37,160 nucleotides of DNA from UASB124 sp041662445 (GCA_041662445.1 JBAZSL010000016.1:1-37160); one strand, 5' to 3'; positions 1-8,459 are shown, counted from the first letter of the stretch. The notes: generated from the letters alone by a model not told the origin. Program-made: numbers and translations.

Positions 1-88
1 ACGTATATTGGCCCAATTTCTTGTAGAGGTTAATACTCTTATCCGTGAGCTTCGGACGTTTGATAATATCGTAAATACTTAGTTCCAT
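1..88 (-). CDS. rplW: 50S ribosomal protein L23, N-terminal fragment (cut by window edge)
   Basis: This is the first 29 codons of L23, starting at the ATG whose complement is 86-88 (MELSIYDIIKRPKLTDKS). The rest runs off the left edge. The complete gene is present at the right end, where the same bases recur, so this is the redundant copy of one gene rather than a second rplW. The start overlaps the rplD stop codon by about ten bases, which is tight translational coupling. Confidence 0.93.
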   Translation of the reverse strand, partial: MELSIYDIIKRPKLTDKSINLYKKLGQYT

Positions 89-140
89 TGTGCAACCATA
101 GTGTTAAAAAGATCAGTATCTTTTTTGAGAAATATCCAAC
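1..140. repeat. Terminal direct repeat, left copy
   Basis: Bases 1-126 are identical to 37022-37147. After one extra G at base 127, bases 128-140 match 37148-37160. The segment covers the start of rplW and the end of rplD, so the window ends overlap as in a circular assembly. The repeat carries no mobile-element features of its own. Confidence 0.97.
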
Positions 141-720
141 AATGAGCATCGCTCAACTGAACTGCATTTGGTTGATCGAACAACACAATGTGCACATGGG
201 GAATATTACGGAATGAAGCGTAATTAGCTTCATCGCCAAATGGCAGGAAAAGTACGAGTTTTTTCCTATTCAGACCCATAGCTGTTAATGCATTCCGAGC
301 TTCTTTTGTAGAAGGCTTGTTCGTCGTTGGCAATTCAAAATCCAAACAATGCACCGCACTTTTATCAAGCATGGTGAACAGAAGATTATTAAACACAAGC
401 CGTCTTTGCTTGGTGTTAACAATGAGTGAGCGAACGCGTGGCTGCGGCCCAAAAATAACGCCACCTTTACGCCACAGGGGTGAGCGGATAGAACTGACAC
501 GTGCGCGTCCCGTTCCCTTTTGACGCCATGGCTTTTTGTTTGAAAAAGCAAGTTGCCCTCGTGTTTTGCACGCTACTGTACCTTGTCGCCAATTTTGGAA
601 AAGACTACGAACCGCACAGGCAAATGTTGTTGGGCTTACTTCTTTACGATCAATTTGAACCGTAAGTTGCGCTGTGTCAGGCGTTTTTCCGTCTTTATTA
701 AACATTGGAATAGCAATCAT
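79..720 (-). CDS. rplD: 50S ribosomal protein L4
   Basis: L4 is an early-assembling large-subunit protein whose extended loop lines the peptide exit tunnel. The 213-residue length fits the family. The central basic loop is clear near residues 62-95 (KPWRQKGTGRAR, then a GGVIFGPQPR segment). It sits between rplC (11-base gap) and rplW (ATG overlaps its stop), the standard S10-operon order. In E. coli L4 also represses its own operon through an S10 leader; no such leader is visible here, because rpsJ follows tuf by only 18 bases. The intact gene is this left copy. The fragment at the right edge of the window has a 1-base frameshift. Confidence 0.96.
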   Translation of the reverse strand: MIAIPMFNKDGKTPDTAQLTVQIDRKEVSPTTFACAVRSLFQNWRQGTVACKTRGQLAFSNKKPWRQKGTGRARVSSIRSPLWRKGGVIFGPQPRVRSLIVNTKQRRLVFNNLLFTMLDKSAVHCLDFELPTTNKPSTKEARNALTAMGLNRKKLVLFLPFGDEANYASFRNIPHVHIVLFDQPNAVQLSDAHCWIFLKKDTDLFNTMVAQWN

Positions 721-731
721 AAACCTGACCT

Positions 732-1349
732 TTACTTCTTGATCGCCACCAGGGCGTCTTTTTTACCAGGAACTGCACCTTTTATAAAATAGCAGCCCTT
801 TTCTGGATCGATGCGAATGATGCGAAGACCCTTAACCGTTACCTGTTCGGCGCCCAAATGTCCTGGAAAGCGTTTGCCTTTAATAACCTCACCTTGGGTT
901 CGCAAACAGCCGCCAGCTCCTGGTCGACGATGAAACTTGGAGCCGTGAGCGGCTGGGCCACCCGCAAATCCCCAACGTTTCACAACGCCCTGAAATCCGC
1001 GTCCCTTGGAAGTGCCGACAACTGCGACCACATCGTTCTCTTTGAATGTGGCGTGGGTCACATTAACGGATTGTCCAAGTTCAAGAGCGGGAGCTTCTTC
1101 TACACAAACTTCTTTGATGTGTAAAAAAAAGTCTTTTTTCGCCTTGAGCCAGAGGGGTGAAAATTCTTGCCCTCTGAAGCGTTTTCGCAACAAGCCAAGT
1201 TGCAGCGAAGTATAACCGTCTTTTTCAGACGTTTTGATTTGCGTGACAAACCAGTGGTTGACATCAACGACTGTTACTGGAACAACATTGCCGTTTTTAT
1301 CAAACAATTGGGTCATGCCAATTTTAGTTCCGAGTACTTTGTTCAACAT
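732..1349 (-). CDS. rplC: 50S ribosomal protein L3
   Basis: L3 binds 23S rRNA early in assembly and reaches towards the peptidyl-transferase centre. The start at 1349 gives the family N-terminus MLNKVLGTKIGMTQLFD and 205 residues. An upstream in-frame GTG at 1373 overlaps the rpsJ stop but adds eight residues absent from the family, so I rejected it. The conserved loop (GRGFQGVVKRWGF, then HRRPGAGG) lies in the middle. The gene follows rpsJ closely and precedes rplD by 11 bases, consistent with one transcript. Confidence 0.95.
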   Translation of the reverse strand: MLNKVLGTKIGMTQLFDKNGNVVPVTVVDVNHWFVTQIKTSEKDGYTSLQLGLLRKRFRGQEFSPLWLKAKKDFFLHIKEVCVEEAPALELGQSVNVTHATFKENDVVAVVGTSKGRGFQGVVKRWGFAGGPAAHGSKFHRRPGAGGCLRTQGEVIKGKRFPGHLGAEQVTVKGLRIIRIDPEKGCYFIKGAVPGKKDALVAIKK

Positions 1350-1372
1350 GGTTGCTTTTATCCTAACCAACA

Positions 1373-1678
1373 CTATTTAATTTCAACGTCCACACCAGCC
1401 GAAATATTAAGCTTCATAAGAGCATCCATGGTCTGTTCTGCAGGAGAAAGGATATCAAGGATGCGTTTATGTGTAATAATTTCGAACTGTTCACGCGACT
1501 TCTTGTCGATGTGGGGAGAGCGCAATACGGTAAAAATTCGCTTCTTGTTAGGAAGTGGAACAGGTCCCAGAACCTGGGAGCCTGTTCGCTTTACTGCCAT
1601 AACAATTTGCCTGACGGCATTGTCCAAGAGGCGATGATCATAAGATTTGAGCGTAAGACGTATACGTTGCTTTTTCAT
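1373..1678 (-). CDS. rpsJ: 30S ribosomal protein S10 (NusE)
   Basis: S10 is a small-subunit head protein that also acts as NusE, bridging NusG and ribosomes in antitermination. The 101 residues match the family, with the N-terminal strand KQRIRLTLKSYDHRLLD and the RREQFE-like segment near residue 60 (KSREQFEIITHKR). It begins only 18 bases after the tuf stop. The long S10 leader known from E. coli is therefore missing, and the str and S10 groups are fused into one unit. Confidence 0.95.
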   Translation of the reverse strand: MKKQRIRLTLKSYDHRLLDNAVRQIVMAVKRTGSQVLGPVPLPNKKRIFTVLRSPHIDKKSREQFEIITHKRILDILSPAEQTMDALMKLNISAGVDVEIK

Positions 1679-1696
1679 AATTATTTCCGCACAACC

Positions 1697-2887
1697 CTAT
1701 TCGATGATTTTAGCTACAACGCCGGCGCCGATAGTTCTACCGCCCTCACGGACTGCGAACTTCAAACCCTCGTCCATGGCGATCTTGCTGACCAGCTCGA
1801 CGATGACTTCAACGTCATCACCAGGCATGACCATCTCACGTCCTGCGGGAAGGGCGACAGTGCCTGTAACGTCAGTTGTTCTGAAGTAGAATTGTGGACG
1901 ATAGCCGGTGAAAAATGGGCTGTGTCGACCGCCTTCTTCTTTTTTCAAAACCAAAATTTGAGCCTTGAATTTCTTGTGTGGCGTAATTGTTCCGGGAGCA
2001 GCAATAATTTGGCCGCGTTCAACATCTTCTTTTTTGGTTCCACGAAGAAGCAAGCCAACGTTGTCACCAGCTTCACCAGATTTCAATTCTTTGTTAAACA
2101 TTTCAACGCCAGTGACCGTTGTCTTGACGGTGTCTCGGAAGCCGATGAGTTCAACTTCATCGCCTACTTTGACAATGCCACGGTCAATACGACCGGTAAC
2201 AACAGTACCGCGACCTGAGATCGAAAAAACATCTTCGACAGAAAGCAAAAATGGTTTTTCAATATCACGTTTTGGTGTTGGAATGTAGCTATCAACGGCG
2301 TCCATCAGCTTAATGATTGATGGTTCACCGATTTCGCTCTTATCGCCTTCAAGTGCTTTGAGGGCTGAGCCACGAATGATAGGTGTTTTATCGCCAGGAA
2401 AGCTATTTTTAGTCAAAAGTTCGCGAATTTCTTCTTCGACAAGATCGATCATGCTTGGATCATCGACCATGTCGACTTTGTTGAGGTATACGATAATTGT
2501 AGGAACACCGACTTGGCGGGCCAAGAGGATATGCTCACGTGTTTGTGGCATTGGGCCGTCTGGTGCAGATACGACAAGAATCGCACCGTCCATCTGTGCT
2601 GCACCGGTGATCATGTTTTTGACATAGTCAGCGTGTCCAGGGCAGTCAACGTGGGCATAGTGCCTATTTTTTGTTTCGTACTCTACGTGTGTTGCGTTAA
2701 TGGTAATACCGCGTGCCTTTTCTTCAGGTGCTTTGTCGATTTGATCATAAGCCTTGAATTCAGCCATTCCTTGTTGCGCCAAGACCTTGGTGATAGCTGC
2801 AGTTAACGTTGTTTTACCATGGTCAACGTGGCCAATGGTGCCAACGTTTATGTGTGGTTTCTTGCGTTCAAATACGCCCTTTGCCAT
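1697..2887 (-). CDS. tuf: Elongation factor Tu
   Basis: This GTPase carries aminoacyl-tRNA to the ribosomal A site. At 396 residues it is full length. The GTP-binding motifs are intact: G1 GHVDHGKT (19-26), G3 DCPGH (81-85), G4 NKVD (136-139) and the G5 GSALKA segment (173-178). Domains II and III follow in normal order. An AAGGA ribosome-binding site precedes the start. It lies between fusA (29-base gap) and rpsJ, the classical position of tufA. No second tuf copy is present in the window. Confidence 0.98.
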   Translation of the reverse strand: MAKGVFERKKPHINVGTIGHVDHGKTTLTAAITKVLAQQGMAEFKAYDQIDKAPEEKARGITINATHVEYETKNRHYAHVDCPGHADYVKNMITGAAQMDGAILVVSAPDGPMPQTREHILLARQVGVPTIIVYLNKVDMVDDPSMIDLVEEEIRELLTKNSFPGDKTPIIRGSALKALEGDKSEIGEPSIIKLMDAVDSYIPTPKRDIEKPFLLSVEDVFSISGRGTVVTGRIDRGIVKVGDEVELIGFRDTVKTTVTGVEMFNKELKSGEAGDNVGLLLRGTKKEDVERGQIIAAPGTITPHKKFKAQILVLKKEEGGRHSPFFTGYRPQFYFRTTDVTGTVALPAGREMVMPGDDVEVIVELVSKIAMDEGLKFAVREGGRTIGAGVVAKIIE

Positions 2888-2916
2888 TGCTCGATCCTTC
2901 TAGCTAGTGGTATATA

Positions 2917-4980
2917 CTATTTTTTACCAACAATTGTTTCCTGAATGTTCTTTGGGACCTCGCGATAAATCTCGAATTGCATTGAATAACTTGCGCGTCC
3001 CTTGGTCAACGAACGGAGTTCCGTTGAATAACCAAACATTTCAGCCAACGGTACTTCTGCAGTAATGACCTGAACGCCCTTACGTGCTTCCATGCCCATG
3101 ATTCTTCCGCGTCGTGAGTTTAAGTCTCCCATGACGTCGCCCATGTTTTCTTCAGGCGTCAAAACCTCAACCTTCATGATAGGTTCAAGGATGACCGGGT
3201 TTGCCTTCATGGCGGCTTCTTTAAATGCTATTGATGCTGCTATCTTAAATGCTAATTCTGAGGAGTCGACATCGTGGTAAGAACCATCAAATACGGCGAC
3301 TTTCAAGTCGACAACAGGGTATCCCGCAAGTACGCCGGCAGTTAGGGCTTCTGTGACACCTTTTTCAATGCCAGGAATGAACTCGCGTGGAATGGTTCCG
3401 CCTGTAATTTCATTTTCAAATTCAAAGCCTTTGCCGCGCTCTTGAGGCTCAACCTTCAGCCAAACGTGACCATATTGACCATGACCACCGGATTGACGAA
3501 TAAATTTGCCTTCGGCTTCGGCAGGACGTTGAATGGTTTCTTTATAAGCAACTTGTGCTTTGCCGACGTTTGACTCGACCTTATATTCTCTCAAAAGACG
3601 ATCAACGATAATTTCAAGGTGAAGTTCGCCCATGCCAGAAATAATCGTTTGCCCTGTGTCGGCATTGTAGCTAAATCTGAATGATGGATCTTCTTGCATA
3701 AGTCTGCGCAAAGAATTAACCATCTTTTCATAGTCGGCTTTGCCTTTGGGTTCAATGGCAATGTGCATGACGGGATCTGGCGTCGTAATTGACTCAAGAA
3801 TAATTGGATGATCTTCATCGGCAAGTGTATCACCCGTCATAACTTCTTTGATGCCAACAACGGCAGCAATGTCACCGGCTGATACTGAATCAATTTCTTC
3901 GCGTTTGTTAGCATGCATTTTAAGCAAACGGCTGACGCGTTCTTTTTTGCCTTTTGAGACGTTATAAATATAAGAACCAGCGTCAAGTTTACCCGAGTAT
4001 ACGCGTACGAAGGTGAGTGATCCAACGAAAGGATCCATCATAATTTTAAATGCCAGCGCAGAAAAGGGAGCGTCTGGATCAGCTGGGCGAGAAATTTCTT
4101 CTTTTGTCTCGGGATCGATGCCCTTAATTGCTGGAACATCTAGAGGAGATGGTAAATAATCAATGATACCATCAAGGAGCAACTGAACACCTTTGTTCTT
4201 GAATGCTGAACCGCCAAAAACCGGGGTTACCTTTTGCTCAATAACGCCTTTACGTAATGCCGCCTTTATTTCGGCGACGGTAACAGGTTTGCCATCAAGA
4301 TATTTTTCGGCAAGGACCTCATTAAAATCGCATGCACGTTCAAGAATCTTGGTGTAAAGTTTTTCGACTTGGTCTGTGTATTCTGCAGGAACATCAAGCG
4401 CTTCCATTTTTGCGCCCTGAGATTCTTCCCCGAAGGTGTACAGTTTTTTTGAAAGAACATCGATGACGGCTTTGAAGTTCTCCGCTTCGCCAATAGGAAT
4501 TTGCATTGCAAGAGCGTTGCCATGAAGTTTAACATCGATTTCTTTGACGACGGCAAAATAGTCAGCGCCAACACGATCGAGCTTGTTAACAAATGCAAGA
4601 CGAGGGACATGATAGCGATCTGCTTGACGCCACACCGTTTCAGACTGAGGCTCAACGCCTTCAACGCCTGCAAAAACAGCTACGGCACCATCGAGTACGC
4701 GCATGGAGCGCTCAACTTCAATGGTAAAATCAACGTGTCCTGGCGTGTCGATAATATTGATTTGATGGTTCGCCCACATACAGGTAGTGGCGGCTGCGGT
4801 AATTGTTATGCCGCGTTCGCGTTCTTGTTCCATCCAATCCATGACGGCTTCGCCCTCATGAACTTCACCAATTTTATGTGAGACACCGGTGTAAAAGAGA
4901 ATACGCTCGGTTAATGTTGTTTTACCAGCGTCGATGTGTGCTGCTATGCCTATATTACGATAATGTTCTAGTTTACTCAT
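2917..4980 (-). CDS. fusA: Elongation factor G
   Basis: This GTPase drives translocation and, with RRF, ribosome recycling. I placed the start at 4980 (MSKLEHYRNIGI), behind a GGAG site seven bases upstream; a reading five codons longer lacks support. It has 687 residues, with G1 AHIDAGKTT (14-22), G3 DTPGH (78-82) and G4 NKLD (132-135), then the usual domains II-V (for example GGTIPREFIPGIEKG in domain IV). Gene order rpsG-fusA-tuf is the classical str operon. Nothing looks truncated or diverged. Confidence 0.97.
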   Translation of the reverse strand: MSKLEHYRNIGIAAHIDAGKTTLTERILFYTGVSHKIGEVHEGEAVMDWMEQERERGITITAAATTCMWANHQINIIDTPGHVDFTIEVERSMRVLDGAVAVFAGVEGVEPQSETVWRQADRYHVPRLAFVNKLDRVGADYFAVVKEIDVKLHGNALAMQIPIGEAENFKAVIDVLSKKLYTFGEESQGAKMEALDVPAEYTDQVEKLYTKILERACDFNEVLAEKYLDGKPVTVAEIKAALRKGVIEQKVTPVFGGSAFKNKGVQLLLDGIIDYLPSPLDVPAIKGIDPETKEEISRPADPDAPFSALAFKIMMDPFVGSLTFVRVYSGKLDAGSYIYNVSKGKKERVSRLLKMHANKREEIDSVSAGDIAAVVGIKEVMTGDTLADEDHPIILESITTPDPVMHIAIEPKGKADYEKMVNSLRRLMQEDPSFRFSYNADTGQTIISGMGELHLEIIVDRLLREYKVESNVGKAQVAYKETIQRPAEAEGKFIRQSGGHGQYGHVWLKVEPQERGKGFEFENEITGGTIPREFIPGIEKGVTEALTAGVLAGYPVVDLKVAVFDGSYHDVDSSELAFKIAASIAFKEAAMKANPVILEPIMKVEVLTPEENMGDVMGDLNSRRGRIMGMEARKGVQVITAEVPLAEMFGYSTELRSLTKGRASYSMQFEIYREVPKNIQETIVGKK

Positions 4981-4995
4981 CACAATTCTCCACAA

Positions 4996-5478
4996 CTACC
5001 AAGCATAATGGGAGAAAGCGCGGTTTGCTTCTGCCATACGATGTACGTCATTTTTCTTTTTAATAGCATTGCCATGGCCATCAGCTGCTTCAAGAAGTTC
5101 ACTTGCAAGGCGCTTGCCCATTGTTTTATCAGGACGCTCAGCAGAAGCCTCAATGAGCCAACGGAAGGTGAGTGACATTTGTCGTTCTGGACGAACTTCG
5201 GTTGGAATTTGATAAACGCCACCGCCAACACGACGAGATTTTACTTCGACGTAGGGCTTAATTTGTTCAATTGCTTTTTCGAAAAGAGCATAGGCTTTTT
5301 TATCATCGCCGCCGCTTTTTTGCGCCAACAAATCAAATGCTTCGTAAACAATGGAGCGGGCAATATTTTTTTTGCCACGTTCCATAATAATGTTGATCAG
5401 TTTCTGAACAACAAATGAATTAAAGCGTGCGTCAACACCGATTTCTCTTTTAAGAAGAACTTTTTTACGACGAGGCAT
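4996..5478 (-). CDS. rpsG: 30S ribosomal protein S7
   Basis: S7 nucleates assembly of the 30S head and contacts E-site tRNA. It has 160 residues, beginning MPRRKKVLLKREI and containing the conserved GGGVYQIPTEVRPER segment near residue 86. Its ATG overlaps the rpsL stop (TAATG), and an AGGTGG ribosome-binding site lies inside the end of rpsL, so translation is coupled. The C-terminus ends HYAW, with the conserved AHYRW-like tail recognisable. Confidence 0.96.
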   Translation of the reverse strand: MPRRKKVLLKREIGVDARFNSFVVQKLINIIMERGKKNIARSIVYEAFDLLAQKSGGDDKKAYALFEKAIEQIKPYVEVKSRRVGGGVYQIPTEVRPERQMSLTFRWLIEASAERPDKTMGKRLASELLEAADGHGNAIKKKNDVHRMAEANRAFSHYAW

Positions 5479-5858
5479 TATTTTCCACCTTTCTTACGCT
5501 TGGCACCATAATGCGAACGGGCCTGCATTCTTCCTTCAACGCCAGCACAGTCCAACGTTCCGCGTACAATGTGATAGCGAACACCTGGAAGGTCTTTTAC
5601 CCTACCACCGCGAACCAATACGACTGAGTGCTCCTGAAGATTGTGTCCTTCGCCGGGAATATATGCAGTAATTTCTTTGCCGGTTGTAAGCTTGACACGA
5701 GCAATTTTACGCAATGCGGAGTTTGGTTTTTTCGGTGTCATTGTCGACACACGAACACATGTTCCGCGTCGTTGCGGTGATGCACTCAATGCAGGAGATT
5801 TGGTGCGGTATTTTCGCTTTTCACGGCCAAAACGCACAAGCTGGTTTATTGTTGGCAT
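5478..5858 (-). CDS. rpsL: 30S ribosomal protein S12
   Basis: S12 lies at the decoding centre and helps control accuracy. The 126 residues are typical. The streptomycin-sensitive residues are present: the loop TPKKPNSALRK begins at residue 41, and GGRVKDLPGVRYH carries an unchanged lysine. It is the first gene of the long minus-strand operon, with a promoter at 5988-6015 giving a leader of roughly 120 nt. The leader contains a short GAAACTT/AAGTTTC stem-loop (about 5943-5961) of unknown relevance. Confidence 0.97.
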   Translation of the reverse strand: MPTINQLVRFGREKRKYRTKSPALSASPQRRGTCVRVSTMTPKKPNSALRKIARVKLTTGKEITAYIPGEGHNLQEHSVVLVRGGRVKDLPGVRYHIVRGTLDCAGVEGRMQARSHYGAKRKKGGK

Positions 5859-5987
5859 ACGTCAAAATCCTAACCTTGCTTTTATACAACTAAACTTTTT
5901 TGTCGGTAAAAACCACTGGCCACGCGAGAGTTTTCTGACCCGGAAACTTTTACGAAGTTTCGCGGTTTTACGCGGACAACTGCTCCA

Positions 5988-6015
5988 ATTGTATCTTTTT
6001 CCGCAATTTTTTCAA
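5988..6015 (-). promoter_or_regulatory. Promoter of the str-S10-spc-alpha gene run
   Basis: Reading the minus strand, a -35 box TTGAAA (complement of 6010-6015) and a -10 box TACAAT (complement of 5988-5993) are separated by 16 bases. This is one of the closest sigma70 matches in the window. It sits just downstream of the terminator of the preceding small gene and upstream of rpsL. It is probably the main promoter of the ribosomal cluster. Confidence 0.72.
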
Positions 6016-6090
6016 GTAAAAAATAAAGGAATTGTTTTTTACGCACACTGCAAATTATTAAGCGGATATGCCGATTGGGGAAGCGAAATG

Positions 6091-6119
6091 AAAAAGGCGA
6101 TAGATCTTGTCTATCGCCT
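6091..6119 (-). terminator. Intrinsic terminator of the small secreted-protein gene
   Basis: On the minus strand a perfect 9-bp stem (arms 6111-6119 and 6095-6103, 7-base loop) is followed by a run of five T. It lies just downstream of the stop at 6146. It separates that gene from the rpsL promoter. Confidence 0.8.
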
Positions 6120-6145
6120 AGAAATTAATTACAGAGTTTCTGGGT

Positions 6146-6511
6146 TTATTGCCCTAGGTGTTGGAAAAAACTTATTTTCGCGCTTACGTTGGGCCCTGTA
6201 GTAGAAGAATGCGTGACTGGAAAAGCTTTGGCGGGCGCTCGCTTTCGTGGTTTTGGTGGAACCGTTGGTTGAGCAAAAACAACACTCAAAACCGCCTCAA
6301 TTGGTTTACGTGGAAGCTTAGGCTTTTGCGCTTTTACCGGTTGTTGAGGCACCGCAGGGGCTTGCTGTGGATCATGCAGTGCTATAAGGGCTTGAGCTTG
6401 CGCAAGGGTGAGCTCTTGCGGTCCAAAGTAAAAACGCTGTTTTTGTGCGTTAAGCCCAGAAAAATGCGAGGATACCGATAAAAAAGCGAGCGAAAGTAGT
6501 AATTTCTTCAT
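6146..6511 (-). CDS. Small proline/lysine-rich exported protein, function unknown
   Basis: I do not recognise this 121-residue protein. Residues 1-22 form a good signal peptide (MKKLLLSLAFLSVSSHFSGL, then NA as the likely cleavage site). The rest has a glutamine/alanine-rich stretch (AQAQALIALHDPQQAPAVPQ), then a basic, proline-rich segment (KAQKPKLPRKP and PPKPRKRAP), with no recognisable domain. A GGAGG ribosome-binding site lies six bases before the ATG. It is a complete single-gene unit with its own promoter (6554-6581) and terminator (6091-6119), immediately upstream of the ribosomal operon. A periplasmic or surface role is an inference from the signal peptide only. Confidence 0.8.
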   Translation of the reverse strand: MKKLLLSLAFLSVSSHFSGLNAQKQRFYFGPQELTLAQAQALIALHDPQQAPAVPQQPVKAQKPKLPRKPIEAVLSVVFAQPTVPPKPRKRAPAKAFPVTHSSTTGPNVSAKISFFQHLGQ

Positions 6512-6553
6512 AGTAACCTCCGTTTTTTTGTTTAAAAAAAACTTACTATTTTC

Positions 6554-6581
6554 ACTTTACGCTCATTGGTTGAATTGTCAA
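6554..6581 (-). promoter_or_regulatory. Promoter of the small secreted-protein gene
   Basis: On the minus strand a perfect -35 TTGACA (complement of 6576-6581) is spaced 16 bases from TAAAGT (complement of 6554-6559). It lies about 40 bases upstream of the ATG at 6511, with a poly-T/poly-A tract and a GGAGG site between. Confidence 0.65.
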
Positions 6582-6609
6582 ATAGAAAATAACTGTCTTT
6601 GGTTTTGGA

Positions 6610-6615
6610 TATAAT
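6610..6615 (+). promoter_or_regulatory. Possible -10 box for rseP
   Basis: There is a perfect TATAAT about 90 bases upstream of the rseP start, in the divergent intergenic region. No convincing -35 box lies at the right distance, so this is only a candidate. Confidence 0.3.
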
Positions 6616-6705
6616 GGCGCGGACAACAAACTTCTGGCATACTTCTTCTTTAATAAATGTGATCATTGGTTTGGTTAGAAAGTTTAAGCGTTACGTGAGG
6701 TTTTT

Positions 6706-7866
6706 ATGTCAATTCATGCGATGTATGTGTTTTTAAGCACCAAAATGCTCCCTTTAGCATTGGCATTTGTTGGAATTGGTGTACTTATTGCTATCCATGA
6801 ATGCGGGCATTTTGTGTTTTGTAAGCTTTTTGGTGTCCATACCCCTACGTTTTCTATAGGATTTGGCCCAGAAGTTTTCCGCAAAACAATAGGAAAAACC
6901 AATTTCCGCCTTGCAGCCATACCTCTTGGTGGCTATGTAGAAATTGCAGGTCATGCCGAGGTTGGACAGGGGGATCAGGAGCATGCTCATTCCGTAGGTC
7001 CAGAATCGTTTGAAAGTAAGCCCTATTGGCAAAAAGTCCTTGTCATGAGTGGCGGTATCATTTTTAACCTTCTGTTTGCCGTTATCGTGCTCTCGTCACT
7101 TTTTATGATTGGTTCTTCAGGGCCGCAGGCAGTTATCGTTGGCGGTATCGTCAAAGGGTCTGCTGCCGAGCAGGCAGAGCTCAAAACCGGCGATGCCATT
7201 GTCAACATCAATGAGCGTGTCTTGGTTGACGAAACGGGTAATGTTCTGAGGGATGCGCGTGAGATTCTTTTGGGAGAAATTCGTAATAATCCAGATGGCT
7301 TAGTTGCTGTTTTGACGCGACGTGATGGCAATGTTTTGAGGCGTACTATTAAGCTTGGATCGCGTCTTGAAGATGGCAAGGCCATAGGCGTTCTTGGTGC
7401 AGAGCTGCAAACGCCGTTGCCTAAGTTGCCGTTTTTGAGTGCCATTGCCGCAGGTTTCGGCGAAGTTGCTCGTCTTGCGGGATTAGTTGTTTACGGTATC
7501 AAGTATCTTTTTACCCATCGAACGCTTGAGGGGGCTGGCGGTCCAGTCATGATTATGTCGATGATTTCTGGGGCTGCTCAACATGGTGCTGCCGCGCTTC
7601 TATTATTCCTTGCGTTCATCAGTGTAAACTTGGCGGTGCTCAATCTTTTCCCCTTTCCGGTATTGGATGGGGGGCAGATATTCTTTATTACCATAGAGGC
7701 TATTTTGGGGCGCAAAATACCGATGCCTGTTAAAAATGGTATTAATATAGCTTCGTGGTTGTTGCTTATGGGTCTTATTGTTTTTTTGACGTACCGCGAT
7801 CTGGTGATGTTATTTGGAAGTAAACTTGCTTCTTTATACAAAAAACTCGTAGGTCTGTGGCATTAG
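6706..7866 (+). CDS. rseP: Site-2 intramembrane zinc metalloprotease (RseP/RasP family)
   Basis: RseP cleaves membrane-embedded substrates, such as anti-sigma factors and signal-peptide remnants, within the inner membrane. The zinc motif HECGH (31-35) lies in the first membrane segment. The second catalytic motif NLFPFPVLDGG (313-323) carries the conserved LDG aspartate. Between them is one PDZ-like domain (about 140-215, around the GSAAEQAELKTGD segment). The 386 residues suggest a single PDZ rather than the two of E. coli RseP. The start is preceded by GAGG. The usual neighbours (bamA, dxr, cdsA) are absent; rplM follows under its own promoter. Confidence 0.93.
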   Translation: MSIHAMYVFLSTKMLPLALAFVGIGVLIAIHECGHFVFCKLFGVHTPTFSIGFGPEVFRKTIGKTNFRLAAIPLGGYVEIAGHAEVGQGDQEHAHSVGPESFESKPYWQKVLVMSGGIIFNLLFAVIVLSSLFMIGSSGPQAVIVGGIVKGSAAEQAELKTGDAIVNINERVLVDETGNVLRDAREILLGEIRNNPDGLVAVLTRRDGNVLRRTIKLGSRLEDGKAIGVLGAELQTPLPKLPFLSAIAAGFGEVARLAGLVVYGIKYLFTHRTLEGAGGPVMIMSMISGAAQHGAAALLLFLAFISVNLAVLNLFPFPVLDGGQIFFITIEAILGRKIPMPVKNGINIASWLLLMGLIVFLTYRDLVMLFGSKLASLYKKLVGLWH

Positions 7867-7878
7867 TCGAATTTATGT

Positions 7879-7907
7879 TTGACCAAGTATGCTTTTTTCC
7901 GTAGAAT
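7879..7907 (+). promoter_or_regulatory. Promoter of rplM
   Basis: A -35 box TTGACC (7879-7884) and a -10 box TAGAAT (7902-7907) are spaced exactly 17 bases apart, each matching five of six consensus positions. It sits about 57 bases before the rplM start, just after the rseP stop. Confidence 0.72.
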
Positions 7908-7964
7908 TGAATGGATTTTCTCGTTTAAAGCCGATGTAACAATGTATTTGTTTGGACAAAAATT

Positions 7965-8402
7965 ATGGATATGAATAAAACATTTTTTCTTGCAAAAGAG
8001 GACCGTTTGCCACTGTGGCATGTTGTAGATGCTTCTGACCAAGTTCTTGGCCGTTTGTGTACCAAAATTGCAACATTGTTACGCGGTAAACACAAAGCTG
8101 TGTATACCCAACACACCGATGCCGGTGATTATGTTGTTGTAACCAACTGTGACAAGATTCGTTTGACCGGTAAAAAATGGACCGATAAAAAATATGCATC
8201 TTTCTCTGGTTATCGCAGCGGTTTGAAAGAAACGTCTGCGCGTGATCTTTTTGCCAAAGATCCTCGCCAGCTTATTTTACTTGGCGTTCGTGGGATGCTT
8301 CCAAAAAATACGCTCAACCGAGCAGTTCTGAAGAAACTTAAGGTCTATGTTGGCGATAAACATCCTCATGCCGCACAGATCGCAGGTTTTGGCGAAAAAT
8401 AA
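7965..8402 (+). CDS. rplM: 50S ribosomal protein L13
   Basis: L13 is an early-assembling large-subunit protein. The 145 residues fit the family, with WHVVDASDQVLGRLCTKIA near the start, the GDYVVVTNCDKIRLTGKKW segment, and LGVRGMLPKNTLNRAVLKKL towards the end. An alternative ATG two codons downstream is equally possible. rpsI (S9), its usual partner, does not follow; instead there is a strong hairpin and then lpxC. It is the only ribosomal gene in the window outside the main cluster and on the plus strand. Confidence 0.96.
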   Translation: MDMNKTFFLAKEDRLPLWHVVDASDQVLGRLCTKIATLLRGKHKAVYTQHTDAGDYVVVTNCDKIRLTGKKWTDKKYASFSGYRSGLKETSARDLFAKDPRQLILLGVRGMLPKNTLNRAVLKKLKVYVGDKHPHAAQIAGFGEK

Positions 8403-8418
8403 ATGAGTTAATAAAAGC

Positions 8419-8459
8419 AAACAAAAGAGGGAGCAGATTTTCTGCTCCCTCTTTTGTTT
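8419..8459 (+). terminator. Strong symmetrical terminator after rplM
   Basis: A perfect 19-bp inverted repeat (8419-8437 and 8441-8459) has a 3-base loop. The 3' arm ends in T-rich sequence and the 5' arm in A-rich sequence, so it could work in both directions. It lies between rplM and lpxC, only 20 bases before the lpxC start. Confidence 0.75.

Noticed and set aside
1469..2218. A 249-codon open frame on the plus strand opposite rpsJ and tuf
   Set aside because: It is fully antisense to highly conserved tuf and rpsJ and encodes no recognisable protein. It is a shadow of constrained codon use.
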